Origin: Candidatus Poseidonia sp.
GTDB taxonomy: Archaea; Thermoplasmatota; Poseidoniia; Poseidoniales; Poseidoniaceae
DNA: 35,397 nt
Assembly: GCA_030827745.1 (NCBI GenBank)
Contig: JAURDW010000014.1
Location: forward strand, 1 to 35,397
Direction: 5' to 3'
In this document: piece after piece, positions 7,982 through 16,344 of the stretch
Numbering within the stretch: position 1 is the first letter of the stretch
Layout of the letters: each line of letters begins with the position of its first letter
Translations under genes and position numbers: made by a program
The notes under the pieces: generated by a model
What the model saw: the letters and a program-made list of their open reading frames with translations, nothing else
The model's database searches: none
What the model was told of the DNA's origin: nothing

Positions 7982-8422
7982 ATGAGCGAAGGTTCGGTGA
8001 ACGTTGAGAGCCGCACCTCTTCGCAAGACAAACGCTGGACCATCATGGCCGCCTTGTTGGGCACCAACACGGCGCTCCTCCTGTTTCAAGGAATCGAGCA
8101 ATCTCGGGAGTACAACGCCGTTCGCGAGGTTGCCCTTTCCATCATCGCTGCAGCGCTGCCCTTCCAGGCGATTTATTTCCTCATCTACACCTTCATCCTT
8201 GAACACGAGCCACGCCTGCCCCCTGCACGCCTCCACAAGCTCAATCTCGCTTCGGCTTTGTGCCAAGTCGTTTCCTATGCCTCTTTGCTTGGTGTCGCCA
8301 TGATGTGGTACGAGACGTCCACTTGGGTGGGGCTTTCCTTTATTTTTTCCTCAATTTTGGCTATTTTCCTCATTCAATCGGTGATGGGTCCCGTTACCGA
8401 AGCCCCGACGGATGCAGCGTGA
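7982..8422 (+). CDS. Four-helix integral membrane protein, unknown
   Basis: A 146-residue protein with four predicted membrane helices: about residues 19-38 (WTIMAALLGTNTALLLF), 48-72 (VALSIIAAALPFQAIYFLIYTFI), 88-107 (NLASALCQVVSYASLLGVAM) and 114-133 (GLSFIFSSILAIFLIQSV). The N-terminus is hydrophilic and the loop between helices 2 and 3 is charged (EHEPRLPPARLHK). No enzymatic motif. It follows the small membrane protein at 7709 on the same strand and precedes purB; co-transcription is possible but nothing links the functions. Confidence 0.7.
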   Translation: MSEGSVNVESRTSSQDKRWTIMAALLGTNTALLLFQGIEQSREYNAVREVALSIIAAALPFQAIYFLIYTFILEHEPRLPPARLHKLNLASALCQVVSYASLLGVAMMWYETSTWVGLSFIFSSILAIFLIQSVMGPVTEAPTDAA

Positions 8423-8484
8423 CGTAGCGATGCACCAATCGTTGCGAAGGGAAGGTTGATTTAGCGAGGCGAATGCCTTGAAAC

Positions 8485-9834
8485 ATGGCCTTCTGCCCGC
8501 TTGATTACCGTTATGGATGTCAGGATTTCAAACATATTTGGTCCGAACTTGGCCGACATGAACGCCAACTGGAAGTTGAACGGGCGTTGATTTGGGCTCA
8601 CTGGCAACTTGGTCGTGTCACTGAAACCGATTACAATGCCGTGGCCGCCATCGCCAATCCCGAAGATGTGACAAAGGAACGTGTCAGCGAAATCGAGGCA
8701 GAAACCCGACATGACATCATGGCGTTGACCAAGGCCATGGCTGAAGCGGCTGGGGATGCGGGCTGGTGCATCCACCTCGGGGCAACCTCCAACGACATCG
8801 TCGACACGGCGGTGGGGCTTCAACTCAGGGACAGCATGGTCCTCTTGAGAGAGCAGTTGTGCCGTTTGATATCGGTCTGCGCTGACGTCGCTGAGCGCGA
8901 GCGCGACACCGTGATGCTCGGTCGGACGCACGGCCAAGCGGCTGTGCCGATCACGTTTGGCCTGAAGGCAGCCGTCTGGCTCGATGAGTTGCGCCGCCAA
9001 TTGATTCGTTTGGACGAAGCCTCACCTCGTATCGCCGTTGGCAAATTTCTCGGTGCCGTTGGGACTGGCGCAGCTCAAGGCGAGCACGCCCGTGAACTGC
9101 AACGGTTGATTCTCACGCATCTCGGGTTGGGCGTGCCTTTGGCGACAACCCAAGTTGTGGGTCGAGACCGGTATGTCGAATATGTCTCTTGGCTGGCAAA
9201 CGTGGCCACCACCTGCGAGAAGGTTCTGCAGGAAATTCGCAATCTCCAACGCTCCGAACTGGCCGAGGCCGGCGAGGGCTTTGATGTCAAAAAACAGGTG
9301 GGTTCCTCAACCATGGCGCACAAAAAGAACCCGATTAAATCGGAGAATGCATCTGGGCTGGCCCGCATTGTACGCTCGTTCATCATCCCAACCTACGAAA
9401 ACGCCTTGCTCTGGCACGAGCGAGACCTCGCCAATTCCAGCAGTGAACGGTTCACGCTTTCGCACGCTTCCGCACTCTGTGAGGACGTGATGGCTAAAAC
9501 AGCCGATGTCCTTTCCAACATGTGGGTGGACCGGGAACGGTGCCTTGCGAACATTCACTCACAGCGAGGGTTGGTGATGGCGGAGAAGGTGATGATTGAA
9601 CTGGTTGACCACGGGATGCCTCGCGATGAGGCGCATGAGGTTCTGCGCGCCGCCTCTTTTGAGGCGGTCGAGAAAAAGGAGGAACTGATTGACGTTTGCA
9701 GTCGAACCCCGGCCATCGCCGCCGCTTTTTCGCCCGATGACCTCGAGCGGATGTTTGACCCGATGAATCATGTGGGTGTTGCTGGCGAAATCGTTGACGA
9801 GTGTGTTGAACTTGCTCGACAAGCCGTTCAATGA
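8485..9834 (+). CDS. purB: Adenylosuccinate lyase
   Basis: Adenylosuccinate lyase (fumarase/aspartase superfamily) cleaves SAICAR in de novo purine synthesis and adenylosuccinate in AMP formation, releasing fumarate. The 449-residue length is typical. The protein starts with the family's MAFCPLDYRYG, contains GATSNDIVDTA and GRTHGQAAVPITFG (catalytic His149), and the mobile signature loop GSSTMAHKKNP beginning at Gly273, which carries the catalytic Ser. A TTGATTTA element at about 8457-8464 lies roughly 25 nt before the ATG, suggesting a nearly leaderless transcript. The stop is interlocked with the stop of the convergent diphthine-ammonia ligase gene (7 bp overlap, TCAATGA). Confidence 0.95.
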   Translation: MAFCPLDYRYGCQDFKHIWSELGRHERQLEVERALIWAHWQLGRVTETDYNAVAAIANPEDVTKERVSEIEAETRHDIMALTKAMAEAAGDAGWCIHLGATSNDIVDTAVGLQLRDSMVLLREQLCRLISVCADVAERERDTVMLGRTHGQAAVPITFGLKAAVWLDELRRQLIRLDEASPRIAVGKFLGAVGTGAAQGEHARELQRLILTHLGLGVPLATTQVVGRDRYVEYVSWLANVATTCEKVLQEIRNLQRSELAEAGEGFDVKKQVGSSTMAHKKNPIKSENASGLARIVRSFIIPTYENALLWHERDLANSSSERFTLSHASALCEDVMAKTADVLSNMWVDRERCLANIHSQRGLVMAEKVMIELVDHGMPRDEAHEVLRAASFEAVEKKEELIDVCSRTPAIAAAFSPDDLERMFDPMNHVGVAGEIVDECVELARQAVQ

Positions 9835-10475
9835 AACTGCAGGCGACCCCTTCGTCCGTCCCATTCGATGGACCAGTTCACGTCGAGTCGGCCGGAGAGG
9901 TGAGGCCCGCTGAGGACCAAGGTCTCGTATTCGCCTCCTTCGCCTTCGACATGGAAACGGTATCGCAGGGCAAGCTCTTCCAATTGAAGAAAGGAAGCCT
10001 CGTTGAGAACATGACCCAACCACGACGCATCGAGGCCATCGGCTGAGACACTCGTAATCATGATCTCAAAACCATTCTCCACCATGTTGGCCACATGCTC
10101 TCGTCCGTCTTGGTGCCACAAGGGTGTCCAGCTGCGGATGCCCAGTCGTTCCGCCATACGCTCGAGCCGTGATTTTTGATAGTCTGAACGCAAGGCTCCG
10201 CTGACGATGCCGTCAATCTCTCTTCCCTCGAGCGCTTTTTCGAGCGCAACGAGGTCGTCGGGCGTGGCCCCGCTCGCGTGAACAGCGACCCAAGGGACCT
10301 CAGCCATCTCGGCCTGTTCTTGAACGAGCGAAGTACCGGGTATTTGGAACATCGGCGAGTCCTCTCCAGTGATGCAAACGGTGACGAGGGAATCAACGGT
10401 CCACCCCTGGCAGATGGCCCACCACCACGCAGCGGCGGAATCTTTGCCCCCAGAACTCAGCACAGCCACGCGCAT
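9828..10475 (-). CDS. dph6: Diphthine--ammonia ligase (Dph6-type, ATP-binding)
   Basis: A 215-residue adenine-nucleotide alpha-hydrolase. The PP-loop ATP site SSGGKDS (residues 7-13) opens the protein and the family signature EGEGGEYET is at residues 177-185. Dph6 amidates diphthine on elongation factor 2 to give diphthamide, the last step of that modification; it acts in the cytosol. Its substrate protein, EF-2 with the target His in DAIHRG, is encoded in this window at 21517-23724. This is the short archaeal form without the YjgF-like domains of the yeast enzyme. Start at ATG 10475. It is convergent with purB and divergent from psmA. Confidence 0.9.
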   Translation of the reverse strand: MRVAVLSSGGKDSAAAWWWAICQGWTVDSLVTVCITGEDSPMFQIPGTSLVQEQAEMAEVPWVAVHASGATPDDLVALEKALEGREIDGIVSGALRSDYQKSRLERMAERLGIRSWTPLWHQDGREHVANMVENGFEIMITSVSADGLDASWLGHVLNEASFLQLEELALRYRFHVEGEGGEYETLVLSGPHLSGRLDVNWSIEWDGRRGRLQFH

Positions 10476-10590
10476 GCTTGGACGTGGAAGAAGCGCTTCA
10501 AGAGCCTATGCGTGGCCGTGGGTTGATACGGGACGGCAGATTGCCGGTGTTGACACGGAGAGAGAATCCAAACAATCGGACCCTCATCCT

Positions 10591-10623
10591 CTTAAAGTGT
10601 CAACCGAACCAAGAACTTGAGGT
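10591..10623 (+). promoter_or_regulatory. Promoter TATA element and ribosome-binding site of psmA
   Basis: CTTAAAG at 10591-10597 is a plausible TATA box within T/A-rich sequence between divergent genes. GAGGT at 10619-10623 is a Shine-Dalgarno match 6 nt before the psmA ATG at 10630. This is the likely main promoter of the superoperon that follows. Confidence 0.45.
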
Positions 10624-10629
10624 CAGACC

Positions 10630-11352
10630 ATGCAACCAAGCGGACGAGGATACGATCACGGAATCACGACTTTTAGCCCAGACGGACGACTGTTTCAAGT
10701 CGAATACGCCCGTGAATCTGTCAAAAGAGGAACCACTACGGCCGGTTTGAAATTCAAAGACGGCGTTGTTCTGGTCTGCGACAAGCGCATCATCAGTCGC
10801 CTGATCATCCCCGAGTCCATTGAAAAGATGTTCAAGATTGACGGGCACATCGGCATCGCCACCTCCGGGCTTGTCGCTGACGCACGTCAACTCGTCGCCC
10901 GTGCTCGAGTGGAGGCTCAAATCAACCGTATCACCTACGGAGCCACGGTGCCCGTGGATGTCATGGTGAAGAAAATCTGTGATTTCAAACAGTCGTTCAC
11001 CCAATACGGCGGCTCCCGTCCCTTTGGGACGGCCCTGCTCATTGGCGGTGTTGACGACAACGGCATTCACTTGTACGAAACAGACCCCTCCGGCGCCTAC
11101 CAATCCTATCACGCCGGCGCCATTGGCAGCGGCCGAAACACGGTCATCGAATTCTTTGAGGATAACTGGAAGGAAAACATGACGCTCAACGCAGCCATGA
11201 AACTTGGCCTTGAAGCCCTCCGAACGGCCAACGACGCTGAGTTGAACCGGGATGCTGTGGAAGTCACGGTCGTTGATAGCAACGGATACCGAGTTCTTGA
11301 CCGAGGCGAAGTGAACAAGCAAATCGACCGCCTCAAGCCCCTTGAGGATTGA
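10630..11352 (+). CDS. psmA: Proteasome subunit alpha
   Basis: A 240-residue alpha subunit of the archaeal 20S proteasome. The N-terminal gate and alpha signature are intact: GYDHGITTFSPDGRLFQVEYA, then the conserved KRGTTTAGLKFKDGVVLVCDKR. There is no catalytic N-terminal Thr, as expected of alpha subunits, which form the outer rings, gate entry and dock PAN/Cdc48 ATPases. The beta subunit is not in this window. The SBDS gene begins 42 bp downstream, an arrangement shared by many archaea, where psmA heads the exosome superoperon. Confidence 0.96.
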   Translation: MQPSGRGYDHGITTFSPDGRLFQVEYARESVKRGTTTAGLKFKDGVVLVCDKRIISRLIIPESIEKMFKIDGHIGIATSGLVADARQLVARARVEAQINRITYGATVPVDVMVKKICDFKQSFTQYGGSRPFGTALLIGGVDDNGIHLYETDPSGAYQSYHAGAIGSGRNTVIEFFEDNWKENMTLNAAMKLGLEALRTANDAELNRDAVEVTVVDSNGYRVLDRGEVNKQIDRLKPLED

Positions 11353-11394
11353 GCCGATGGAGGCATCCGAGGCAGACTGCCGAGGTGAAGCCGC

Positions 11395-12081
11395 ATGGTG
11401 AGTCTTGACAACGCCGTCCTTGCACGACTTGAGAAAGGTGGGAAGCGGTACGAAGTTCTCGTTGACCCGGCCCTCGTTGAAGCTTTCAAAAACGATCCAA
11501 CAAGCATTGACATCAACGATTTTCTCGCCATGGACGAGGTCTTCCACGATGCGCGTGGAGGAGAGCGGCCTACCGAGGAAGCCATTGAATCGGTTTTTCA
11601 AACACAAGACATCGCCGCCATCGCTTCTATCATCCTCGAGAAAGGTTCCATCCAACTCACGACGGCCCAGCGAAAGGCGATGGTTGAAACCATGCGGCAA
11701 CAGATTATCCACCACATACACACACAGGCCGTTGACCCAAAAACAAAATCTCCGCATCCCAAAACACGCCTCGAATTGGCTCTTGAAGAATCCCGGTATT
11801 CCGTTGACCCGTTTAAGCGACTTGAAGAACAGGTCAAGGACGCCATCTCAAAACTCAAACCCTTGATTCCACTCTCTTTTGAGACCGTGCGTTTGGCGTT
11901 CAAAGTCCCTGGCTCAGCCTACGGGAGCGTGAGTCAGGTCTTGCGTGCTTATCAGCAAAAAGAAGGGTGGTTGGAAGACGGTTCTTGGGCTGCAGTCGTT
12001 GAATGCCCAGCGGGTATGAAAGGTGAACTCATCGGCCAAGTGATGCGAAAAAGTTCCGATGCCGAAGTCAAGGAACTGTGA
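11395..12081 (+). CDS. sdo1: Ribosome maturation protein SBDS homologue
   Basis: The 228-residue length is normal for archaeal SBDS/Sdo1. The N-terminal FYSH domain reads LEKGGKRYEVLVDPALV and DINDFLAMDEVFHDARGG; the middle domain includes TAQRKAMVETMRQQIIHHIHTQAVDPKTK; the C-terminal ferredoxin-like domain has FKVPGSAYGSV and GSWAAVVECPAG. SBDS works with EF-2-like GTPases in releasing the anti-association factor aIF6 from the large subunit. ATG 11395; the preceding sequence has GAGGTG further upstream. It is followed by rrp4, the classic archaeal order. Confidence 0.95.
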   Translation: MVSLDNAVLARLEKGGKRYEVLVDPALVEAFKNDPTSIDINDFLAMDEVFHDARGGERPTEEAIESVFQTQDIAAIASIILEKGSIQLTTAQRKAMVETMRQQIIHHIHTQAVDPKTKSPHPKTRLELALEESRYSVDPFKRLEEQVKDAISKLKPLIPLSFETVRLAFKVPGSAYGSVSQVLRAYQQKEGWLEDGSWAAVVECPAGMKGELIGQVMRKSSDAEVKEL

Positions 12082-12151
12082 TACCCCTGCGCCCGTCGCT
12101 TGGGTGGCCTTTATCATGGGTTGGCGGCTCGCCGGGATTGGAGAGAAAAGA

Positions 12152-12841
12152 ATGTCCCAAGGTCAGAGCGGCGCCGAGCAGCGCCTAGTGACCCCGGGAA
12201 TGGCCGTTGGGCCATCCACCGGGAAGCGAGCAGGAAGCGGAGTTGTTGCTTCCAACGACACGTTCATCGCCACCCAACTCGGGTGGCTTCGAGAATTGAA
12301 TTCCACCGTTTCCGTTGACCCCATCAACGCAGCATACATGCCGCGCTCGGGGGACCTCATCGTTGGAACGGTTGCCGAGGTTCGAAACAATCTCTGGTTC
12401 ATGGACATCAACGGAGCGTTCCAAGGTTTGCTCCCCATGTCCCTCGCACCTTGGAAGGTAGAATTCGGTGCTGCACGCCAACACATGGATGTCGGCGATG
12501 TTGTCCTCGCACGTGTTCAAGAAGTCGACGAATGCCACAACGTGGTGCTGACCATGAAGGGCGTCGGTCTGCGCCGCTTGAACCAAGGCACGGTTGAACG
12601 CCTTCCGGTCCAACACATCGACCGCATCCGAGGCGAAAACAACGAACGGCTTCAGCGCCTTCGCGACGCTTGCGATTGCCGCATCATGGTCGGCGAAAAC
12701 GGCCGTGTTTGGATCGACGGTTCGCCCAGCGGCATCCGGTGGGCCAGGAAAGCGGTGCACATGTTGGCCTCCTCCGGCCACCGCACAGACATTGAGGACC
12801 TCTTCACAACTTTGGAAAACGAAATGAAAGGTGATGCATGA
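12152..12841 (+). CDS. rrp4: Exosome complex RNA-binding subunit Rrp4
   Basis: A 229-residue cap subunit of the archaeal exosome. An N-terminal domain (residues about 10-60) is followed by an S1 domain (GDLIVGTVAEVRNNLWFMDI...GDVVLARVQEV) and a KH domain with the GENGRVWIDG loop. Rrp4 forms, with Csl4, the trimeric cap that recruits RNA to the Rrp41/Rrp42 ring. ATG 12152 was chosen because GGAGAGA lies about 7 nt upstream and the sequence before it is unlike the family; the frame is open back to 12059. The stop overlaps the rrp41 start (ATGA at 12838-12841), implying translational coupling. Confidence 0.94.
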   Translation: MSQGQSGAEQRLVTPGMAVGPSTGKRAGSGVVASNDTFIATQLGWLRELNSTVSVDPINAAYMPRSGDLIVGTVAEVRNNLWFMDINGAFQGLLPMSLAPWKVEFGAARQHMDVGDVVLARVQEVDECHNVVLTMKGVGLRRLNQGTVERLPVQHIDRIRGENNERLQRLRDACDCRIMVGENGRVWIDGSPSGIRWARKAVHMLASSGHRTDIEDLFTTLENEMKGDA

Positions 12842-13569
12842 TGGGTGGATATGGAGATGTACAATTGCTACGGGACGACGGGCTTCGCCTTGACGGCCGA
12901 AAAATCGATGAAATGCGACCGGTGAGCATTGAGGCTGGCGTGCTTCCTGCTGCCGACGGTTCCGCCATGGTGACCCACGGGCTCAACGTTGCGGTTGCCG
13001 CGGTTTATGGCCCGATGGAAGCGCACCCTCGCAAAATCCAACGCCAAGACCGAGCGGTCATCGATGTCCGCTACAACATGGCGCCCTTTTCCACTTCGGA
13101 CCGTATTCGTCCGGGGTTCAATCGCCGTTCCCGTGAAATCTCAAAAGTCACTGCCGAGGCCTTGGAATCGGTCGTTCTCGTTGAGCGGTATCCTCGTTCG
13201 AAGATTCGCGTGGAGATTGAGATTCTCGCTGCCGAAGCGGGCACCCGTTGCGTCGGTATCACGGCAGCAGCAGTTGCTCTTGCCGACGCCGGTATTCCCA
13301 TGCGAGACCTCATTGTCGGTGTCGCCTCTGGAAAAGTCGAAGACACCGTCGTTCTCGACCTTGACAAGGCAGAAGACAATTACGGCCAAGCAGACCTCCC
13401 CGTCGGTATCTTGCCGAACACGGGCGAAATCGCCTTCCTTCAGATGGACGGAGACCTTTCGCCGGCAGAATTTGAATTGGCGATGGAATACAACTTCAAA
13501 GCTGCGAAGGAAATCCACGAAATCATGGTCGATGCGCTTCGTCGTCGCTACGAAGGGGGTGAAGCTTGA
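12838..13569 (+). CDS. rrp41: Exosome catalytic subunit Rrp41
   Basis: The RNase PH-type phosphorolytic subunit, 243 residues, that degrades or tails RNA 3' ends in the hexameric ring with Rrp42. Active-site residues are visible: Arg96-Arg97 in FNRRSRE for RNA/phosphate binding and Asp180 and Asp186 in KAEDNYGQADLP. The six-residue spacing matches Asp182/Asp188 of the Sulfolobus enzyme as I recall it. Start at ATG 12838, overlapping rrp4 by 4 bp; a second ATG follows directly. It ends in a TGATG overlap with rrp42. Confidence 0.96.
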   Translation: MMGGYGDVQLLRDDGLRLDGRKIDEMRPVSIEAGVLPAADGSAMVTHGLNVAVAAVYGPMEAHPRKIQRQDRAVIDVRYNMAPFSTSDRIRPGFNRRSREISKVTAEALESVVLVERYPRSKIRVEIEILAAEAGTRCVGITAAAVALADAGIPMRDLIVGVASGKVEDTVVLDLDKAEDNYGQADLPVGILPNTGEIAFLQMDGDLSPAEFELAMEYNFKAAKEIHEIMVDALRRRYEGGEA

Positions 13570-14354
13570 TGGTTGAACTCGTTCCTGCTTTGCTTCGCCA
13601 AGAACTTGCTCGCCTTGCGGAAGATAACAAGCGCCTCGACGGCCGTGGCCGCTGGGACGGACGCGACGTGACGCTCGAGGTGGATTGCCTCTACAACGCT
13701 GAGGGTTCCGCCAAAGTCGTCATCGGTGGCACGGTGGTTTACGCTGGTGTCAAGTTCGAATTGCGAACACCCTGGCCCGACCGACCCACGCAAGGCTCGT
13801 TGATGTGCGGTGCAGAACTCCGTCCTGTCGCCGGTCGAAAGTACGAACCTGGCCCCCCTTCACCCCAATCCATTGAGTTGGGTCGTGTGGTTGACCGCGG
13901 GATTCGCGAATCCGGTTGCATCAACATGGACAGCCTCTGCATTGTGCCCGGCGAGAAAGTTTGGGGTGTCATGATCGATATTCACGTACTCTCAGACCAG
14001 GGCAACATCTTCGATGCCTGCGGCTTGGCTGCCATCGCTGCGCTACGAACGGCAGTGGTTCCTGCTGAACGCTTTGATGTCGGTGAGGACCACCGTTTGG
14101 AAGTGAGCGGTACGCCCATCATGGCGTCGTTTACCCGAGTTGGTGGTCGCTATGTCCTTGACGCCTCTGAACAAGAAGAATTGGGCGGTGACGAACGCAT
14201 TCACATCACGCTTGGTGACGAAGGGCACCTCCACTCCCTACAGAAGGGCCTAAAAGGGGTGTTCACTCCCGCCGAATTTGCCGAGATCTTTGAGGTGGCG
14301 CAACAACGCTGTGTTGAACTTCGAAAACTCGTCGCAGAAAAGGAGGGGAATTGA
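13569..14354 (+). CDS. rrp42: Exosome structural subunit Rrp42
   Basis: A 261-residue RNase PH-fold protein that pairs with Rrp41 in the exosome ring and helps bind RNA but is not itself catalytic. Family blocks visible are NKRLDGRGRWDGRD near the N-terminus, GRVVDRGIRESG, the long central DIHVLSDQGNIFDACGLAAI, and TPIMASFTRVGGRYVLDA. The Arg/Asp catalytic pattern of Rrp41 is absent. ATG 13569 shares its A with the rrp41 stop (TGATG). The next gene, rpl37ae, begins immediately after the stop. Confidence 0.95.
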   Translation: MVELVPALLRQELARLAEDNKRLDGRGRWDGRDVTLEVDCLYNAEGSAKVVIGGTVVYAGVKFELRTPWPDRPTQGSLMCGAELRPVAGRKYEPGPPSPQSIELGRVVDRGIRESGCINMDSLCIVPGEKVWGVMIDIHVLSDQGNIFDACGLAAIAALRTAVVPAERFDVGEDHRLEVSGTPIMASFTRVGGRYVLDASEQEELGGDERIHITLGDEGHLHSLQKGLKGVFTPAEFAEIFEVAQQRCVELRKLVAEKEGN

Positions 14355-14750
14355 TTGGCAAAGCGAACCCAGAAAGCCGGCGCAACCGCACGGTTCGGAG
14401 CACGGTACGGTGTGTCCGTCCGACGAAATGCAGGCGCTGCCATGGCCAAGCGCTCCCGCAAATACACGTGTCCTGTCTGCCAGTACCCCAAGGTTGAGCG
14501 ACAATCTGTGGGTATTTGGTCCTGCAAAAAATGCGATCACACCTTCGCAGGCGGTGCATGGGAACCCTTCACACGGGCTTCCGACGCCAACAACCGCATT
14601 CTCCGTCGCTCAGTTGACGGGGCTACCACGGCCGATATGGCCTTCATCGCTCAAGAAGCAGCCATGAATTACGAGCGCGAACTCGCAGACCGTCCTCCCG
14701 TTGGCGAAGAAGAGGAAGCCCCTGCTGACGCTGCGGGCGAAGAAGAGTGA
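14355..14750 (+). CDS. rpl37ae: Large-subunit ribosomal protein eL43 (L37Ae)
   Basis: The N-terminal 90 residues match archaeal L37Ae: a basic segment (AKRTQKAGATARFGARYG) and a four-cysteine zinc finger at Cys39, Cys42, Cys57 and Cys60 (CPVCQYP...CKKCDHTFAGGAW). After it comes a C-terminal extension of about 40 residues ending in a Glu/Asp/Ala-rich tail (EEEEAPADAAGEEE) that ordinary L37Ae, at about 90 residues, does not have. The start is TTG 14355, directly after the rrp42 stop, set by the strong ribosome-binding site AGGAGGGG at 14341-14348. Exosome-L37Ae-Pcc1-prefoldin is a conserved archaeal order. Confidence 0.93.
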   Translation: MAKRTQKAGATARFGARYGVSVRRNAGAAMAKRSRKYTCPVCQYPKVERQSVGIWSCKKCDHTFAGGAWEPFTRASDANNRILRRSVDGATTADMAFIAQEAAMNYERELADRPPVGEEEEAPADAAGEEE

Positions 14751-14759
14751 GCTGAGGCC

Positions 14760-14990
14760 GTGCCCATGTGGCAACTTGACCTCCACATCGCATCTCGAAA
14801 CCTCGAAGACACCCGTGCCCTCGCTGCAAGCCTTGCAACGGATTGCGAGGTGGTCTGGCAGGGCGAATCCTCCTTCTTCTTTCACCTTGAGGAAGGAGCC
14901 TGCAAAGACCTCAGGGCGATGTGGAACACCCGGCTTCGGGGTCTCATTGCTACAGACAATGTGCTGAAAGTGTTCGGAAAGCATTCTTGA
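14760..14990 (+). CDS. pcc1: KEOPS complex subunit Pcc1-like
   Basis: A 76-residue protein at the position (L37Ae - Pcc1 - prefoldin beta) where archaea encode the KEOPS subunit Pcc1, which dimerises to support t6A37 tRNA modification. The size fits, as do the N-terminal strand (MWQLDLHIASRNLEDTRAL) and the C-terminal helix (LRAMWNTRLRGLIATDNVLKVF). Sequence similarity by eye is modest, so context carries weight. Start GTG 14760, 9 bp after the L37Ae stop; ATG 14766 is an alternative. The rpoP gene, often found between L37Ae and Pcc1 in other archaea, is absent here. Confidence 0.75.
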   Translation: MPMWQLDLHIASRNLEDTRALAASLATDCEVVWQGESSFFFHLEEGACKDLRAMWNTRLRGLIATDNVLKVFGKHS

Positions 14991-15334
14991 ACCACGGCCT
15001 CGCCCTTCGGCTCGGTGAGCCTTTGGAAAACATCGATCAACTCCAACTCGTGGTCGCAGAGGTTCAAGCTGCCCGCCAACAAGTCAGCAGCGTCCGCGCT
15101 CAAGTCCAAGAATTGGAAGGGACCATCGCCGCCGTCCAAGCCCAGCCCGATGGTTTGGCTCTTCACCGACAACTTGGTGGTGTTCTCATCGAGGTTTCGG
15201 ACCGAGAAGCGCTCGTTTCTGAACTCAAAGAGACGTTGGATTCTTTGACCACGCATCTTGAGCGGTTTTCCGAGCGGGAAAAACAATTGATTCAGACCTA
15301 TGAGGAATTGAAGAAATCCCTGCAAGGTGCTTGA
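14987..15334 (+). CDS. pfdB: Prefoldin subunit beta
   Basis: A short coiled-coil protein of 115 residues from TTG 14987, whose TTG overlaps the pcc1 stop (TTGA). It has two long helices flanking a beta-hairpin region: an N-terminal helix (LQLVVAEVQAARQQVSSVRAQVQEL), a turn with the conserved-like GLALHRQLGGVLIEVSDREA, and a C-terminal helix (LKETLDSLTTHLERFSEREKQLIQTYEELKK). This is the beta-class prefoldin layout. The hexamer delivers unfolded proteins to the thermosome. An ATG at 14921 would need a 70-bp overlap with pcc1 and adds sequence unlike the family, so it is rejected. Confidence 0.85.
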   Translation: MNHGLALRLGEPLENIDQLQLVVAEVQAARQQVSSVRAQVQELEGTIAAVQAQPDGLALHRQLGGVLIEVSDREALVSELKETLDSLTTHLERFSEREKQLIQTYEELKKSLQGA

Positions 15335-15336
15335 GC

Positions 15337-16344
15337 ATGACCCCAAGACCAATCGAAACGAGCGACCTTGAGCGTCTGCATCGGTGGCTCTCAGACGCCG
15401 TGAGCAAGGGGCCGGTCGCCGTGATCACCGGGAGGAACGGAGACATGGATACGGTGGGTTCAGCGGTTGGCTTGGCCGCGAGCCACCCCCACATGATGGC
15501 TTGTGGCCTCCATCTGGGTCGGCTCGCCAAGCAATTGGTCGAAGAACACCGCGCTCCCTTTCGGAAACTGGCCGAAGGGTACACGGCTTGGCCCGCTGGT
15601 CTGGCCGGGGCCGTGATCGTCGATGCCGCCTCCCCCGAACAAGTTGGACTTCCAATTCCTGCCGTCCCCCTCTGCATCATTGACCACCACGCCACCGACG
15701 GATGGTCGTTGTCAGAAAACGACCTCGCCATCAAATGGGACGTTCGCTCAACAACCGAAGTGGTCGCTCGATATCTTGACCTCCATGCTTCGGAGGCCTT
15801 GTCGCCTGCTGTTTGTGAATTTTTACTCGCTGGATTGGTGACGGACACCGGAAGGTTCCGCCATGCCGATGCTGGTTCTTTTTCGACGGCAGCCCTCCTC
15901 ATTGAGCGGGGGGGTATTGATTACCAGGCCTTCGTTCAAACCCTCGAGGACCAATCGCCCAGTCCAAGCGACCGGGGAGCGATTCTTCGTGGTTTGCAAC
16001 GTGCTGACACCACGGAAGCCGGTGCTTGGACCGTTTTACGGACAACGGCAGGGACGCTTGAGGGGAAAGTCGCCAGCCTCCTGAATGGCTTGGGGGCTGA
16101 TGCAGTGGTCGTAACGCGCCATCGCGACGGTCAGACACGCCTCACGGTGCGTGCTCCACGGTCGAGTGTTCTCGCAGGCCTTCACATGGGCATCGTGATG
16201 GAACGGGTCGCACAATCCATTGGTGGCGAGGGCGGAGGCCATGACGGAGCAGCCGGTTGGACCGGGCCCGCCGACCCCATCGCCGCCGAAACGGCTTTTC
16301 TTGATGCTGTGGCTCGAGTTGAACGAAAGGAGGTTGGACGGTGA
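15337..16344 (+). CDS. DHH/DHHA1-family phosphoesterase
   Basis: A 335-residue protein with the layout of archaeal RecJ-like/nanoRNase proteins. The DHH domain shows GRNGDMDTVGS (residues 32-42), VIVDAAS and IIDHHATD (Asp116-His117-His118); the DHHA1 domain ends in the substrate-binding GGGHDGAAG. In the first motif the usual metal-binding His (HxNPDxDxxGS) is Gly32, while both Asp residues remain, so metal binding may be altered. The predicted role is Mn-dependent degradation of short RNA or nucleotide phosphodiesters. The start is ATG 15337; TTG 15331, overlapping the prefoldin stop, is possible. A DHH gene after prefoldin beta is common in archaea. Confidence 0.85.
   Translation: MTPRPIETSDLERLHRWLSDAVSKGPVAVITGRNGDMDTVGSAVGLAASHPHMMACGLHLGRLAKQLVEEHRAPFRKLAEGYTAWPAGLAGAVIVDAASPEQVGLPIPAVPLCIIDHHATDGWSLSENDLAIKWDVRSTTEVVARYLDLHASEALSPAVCEFLLAGLVTDTGRFRHADAGSFSTAALLIERGGIDYQAFVQTLEDQSPSPSDRGAILRGLQRADTTEAGAWTVLRTTAGTLEGKVASLLNGLGADAVVVTRHRDGQTRLTVRAPRSSVLAGLHMGIVMERVAQSIGGEGGGHDGAAGWTGPADPIAAETAFLDAVARVERKEVGR

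Noticed and set aside
10600-11757. Long minus-strand open frame antisense to psmA and SBDS
   Set aside because: It mirrors two certain genes, its translation has no domain sense, and it spans their intergenic gap; it is a codon-bias shadow.
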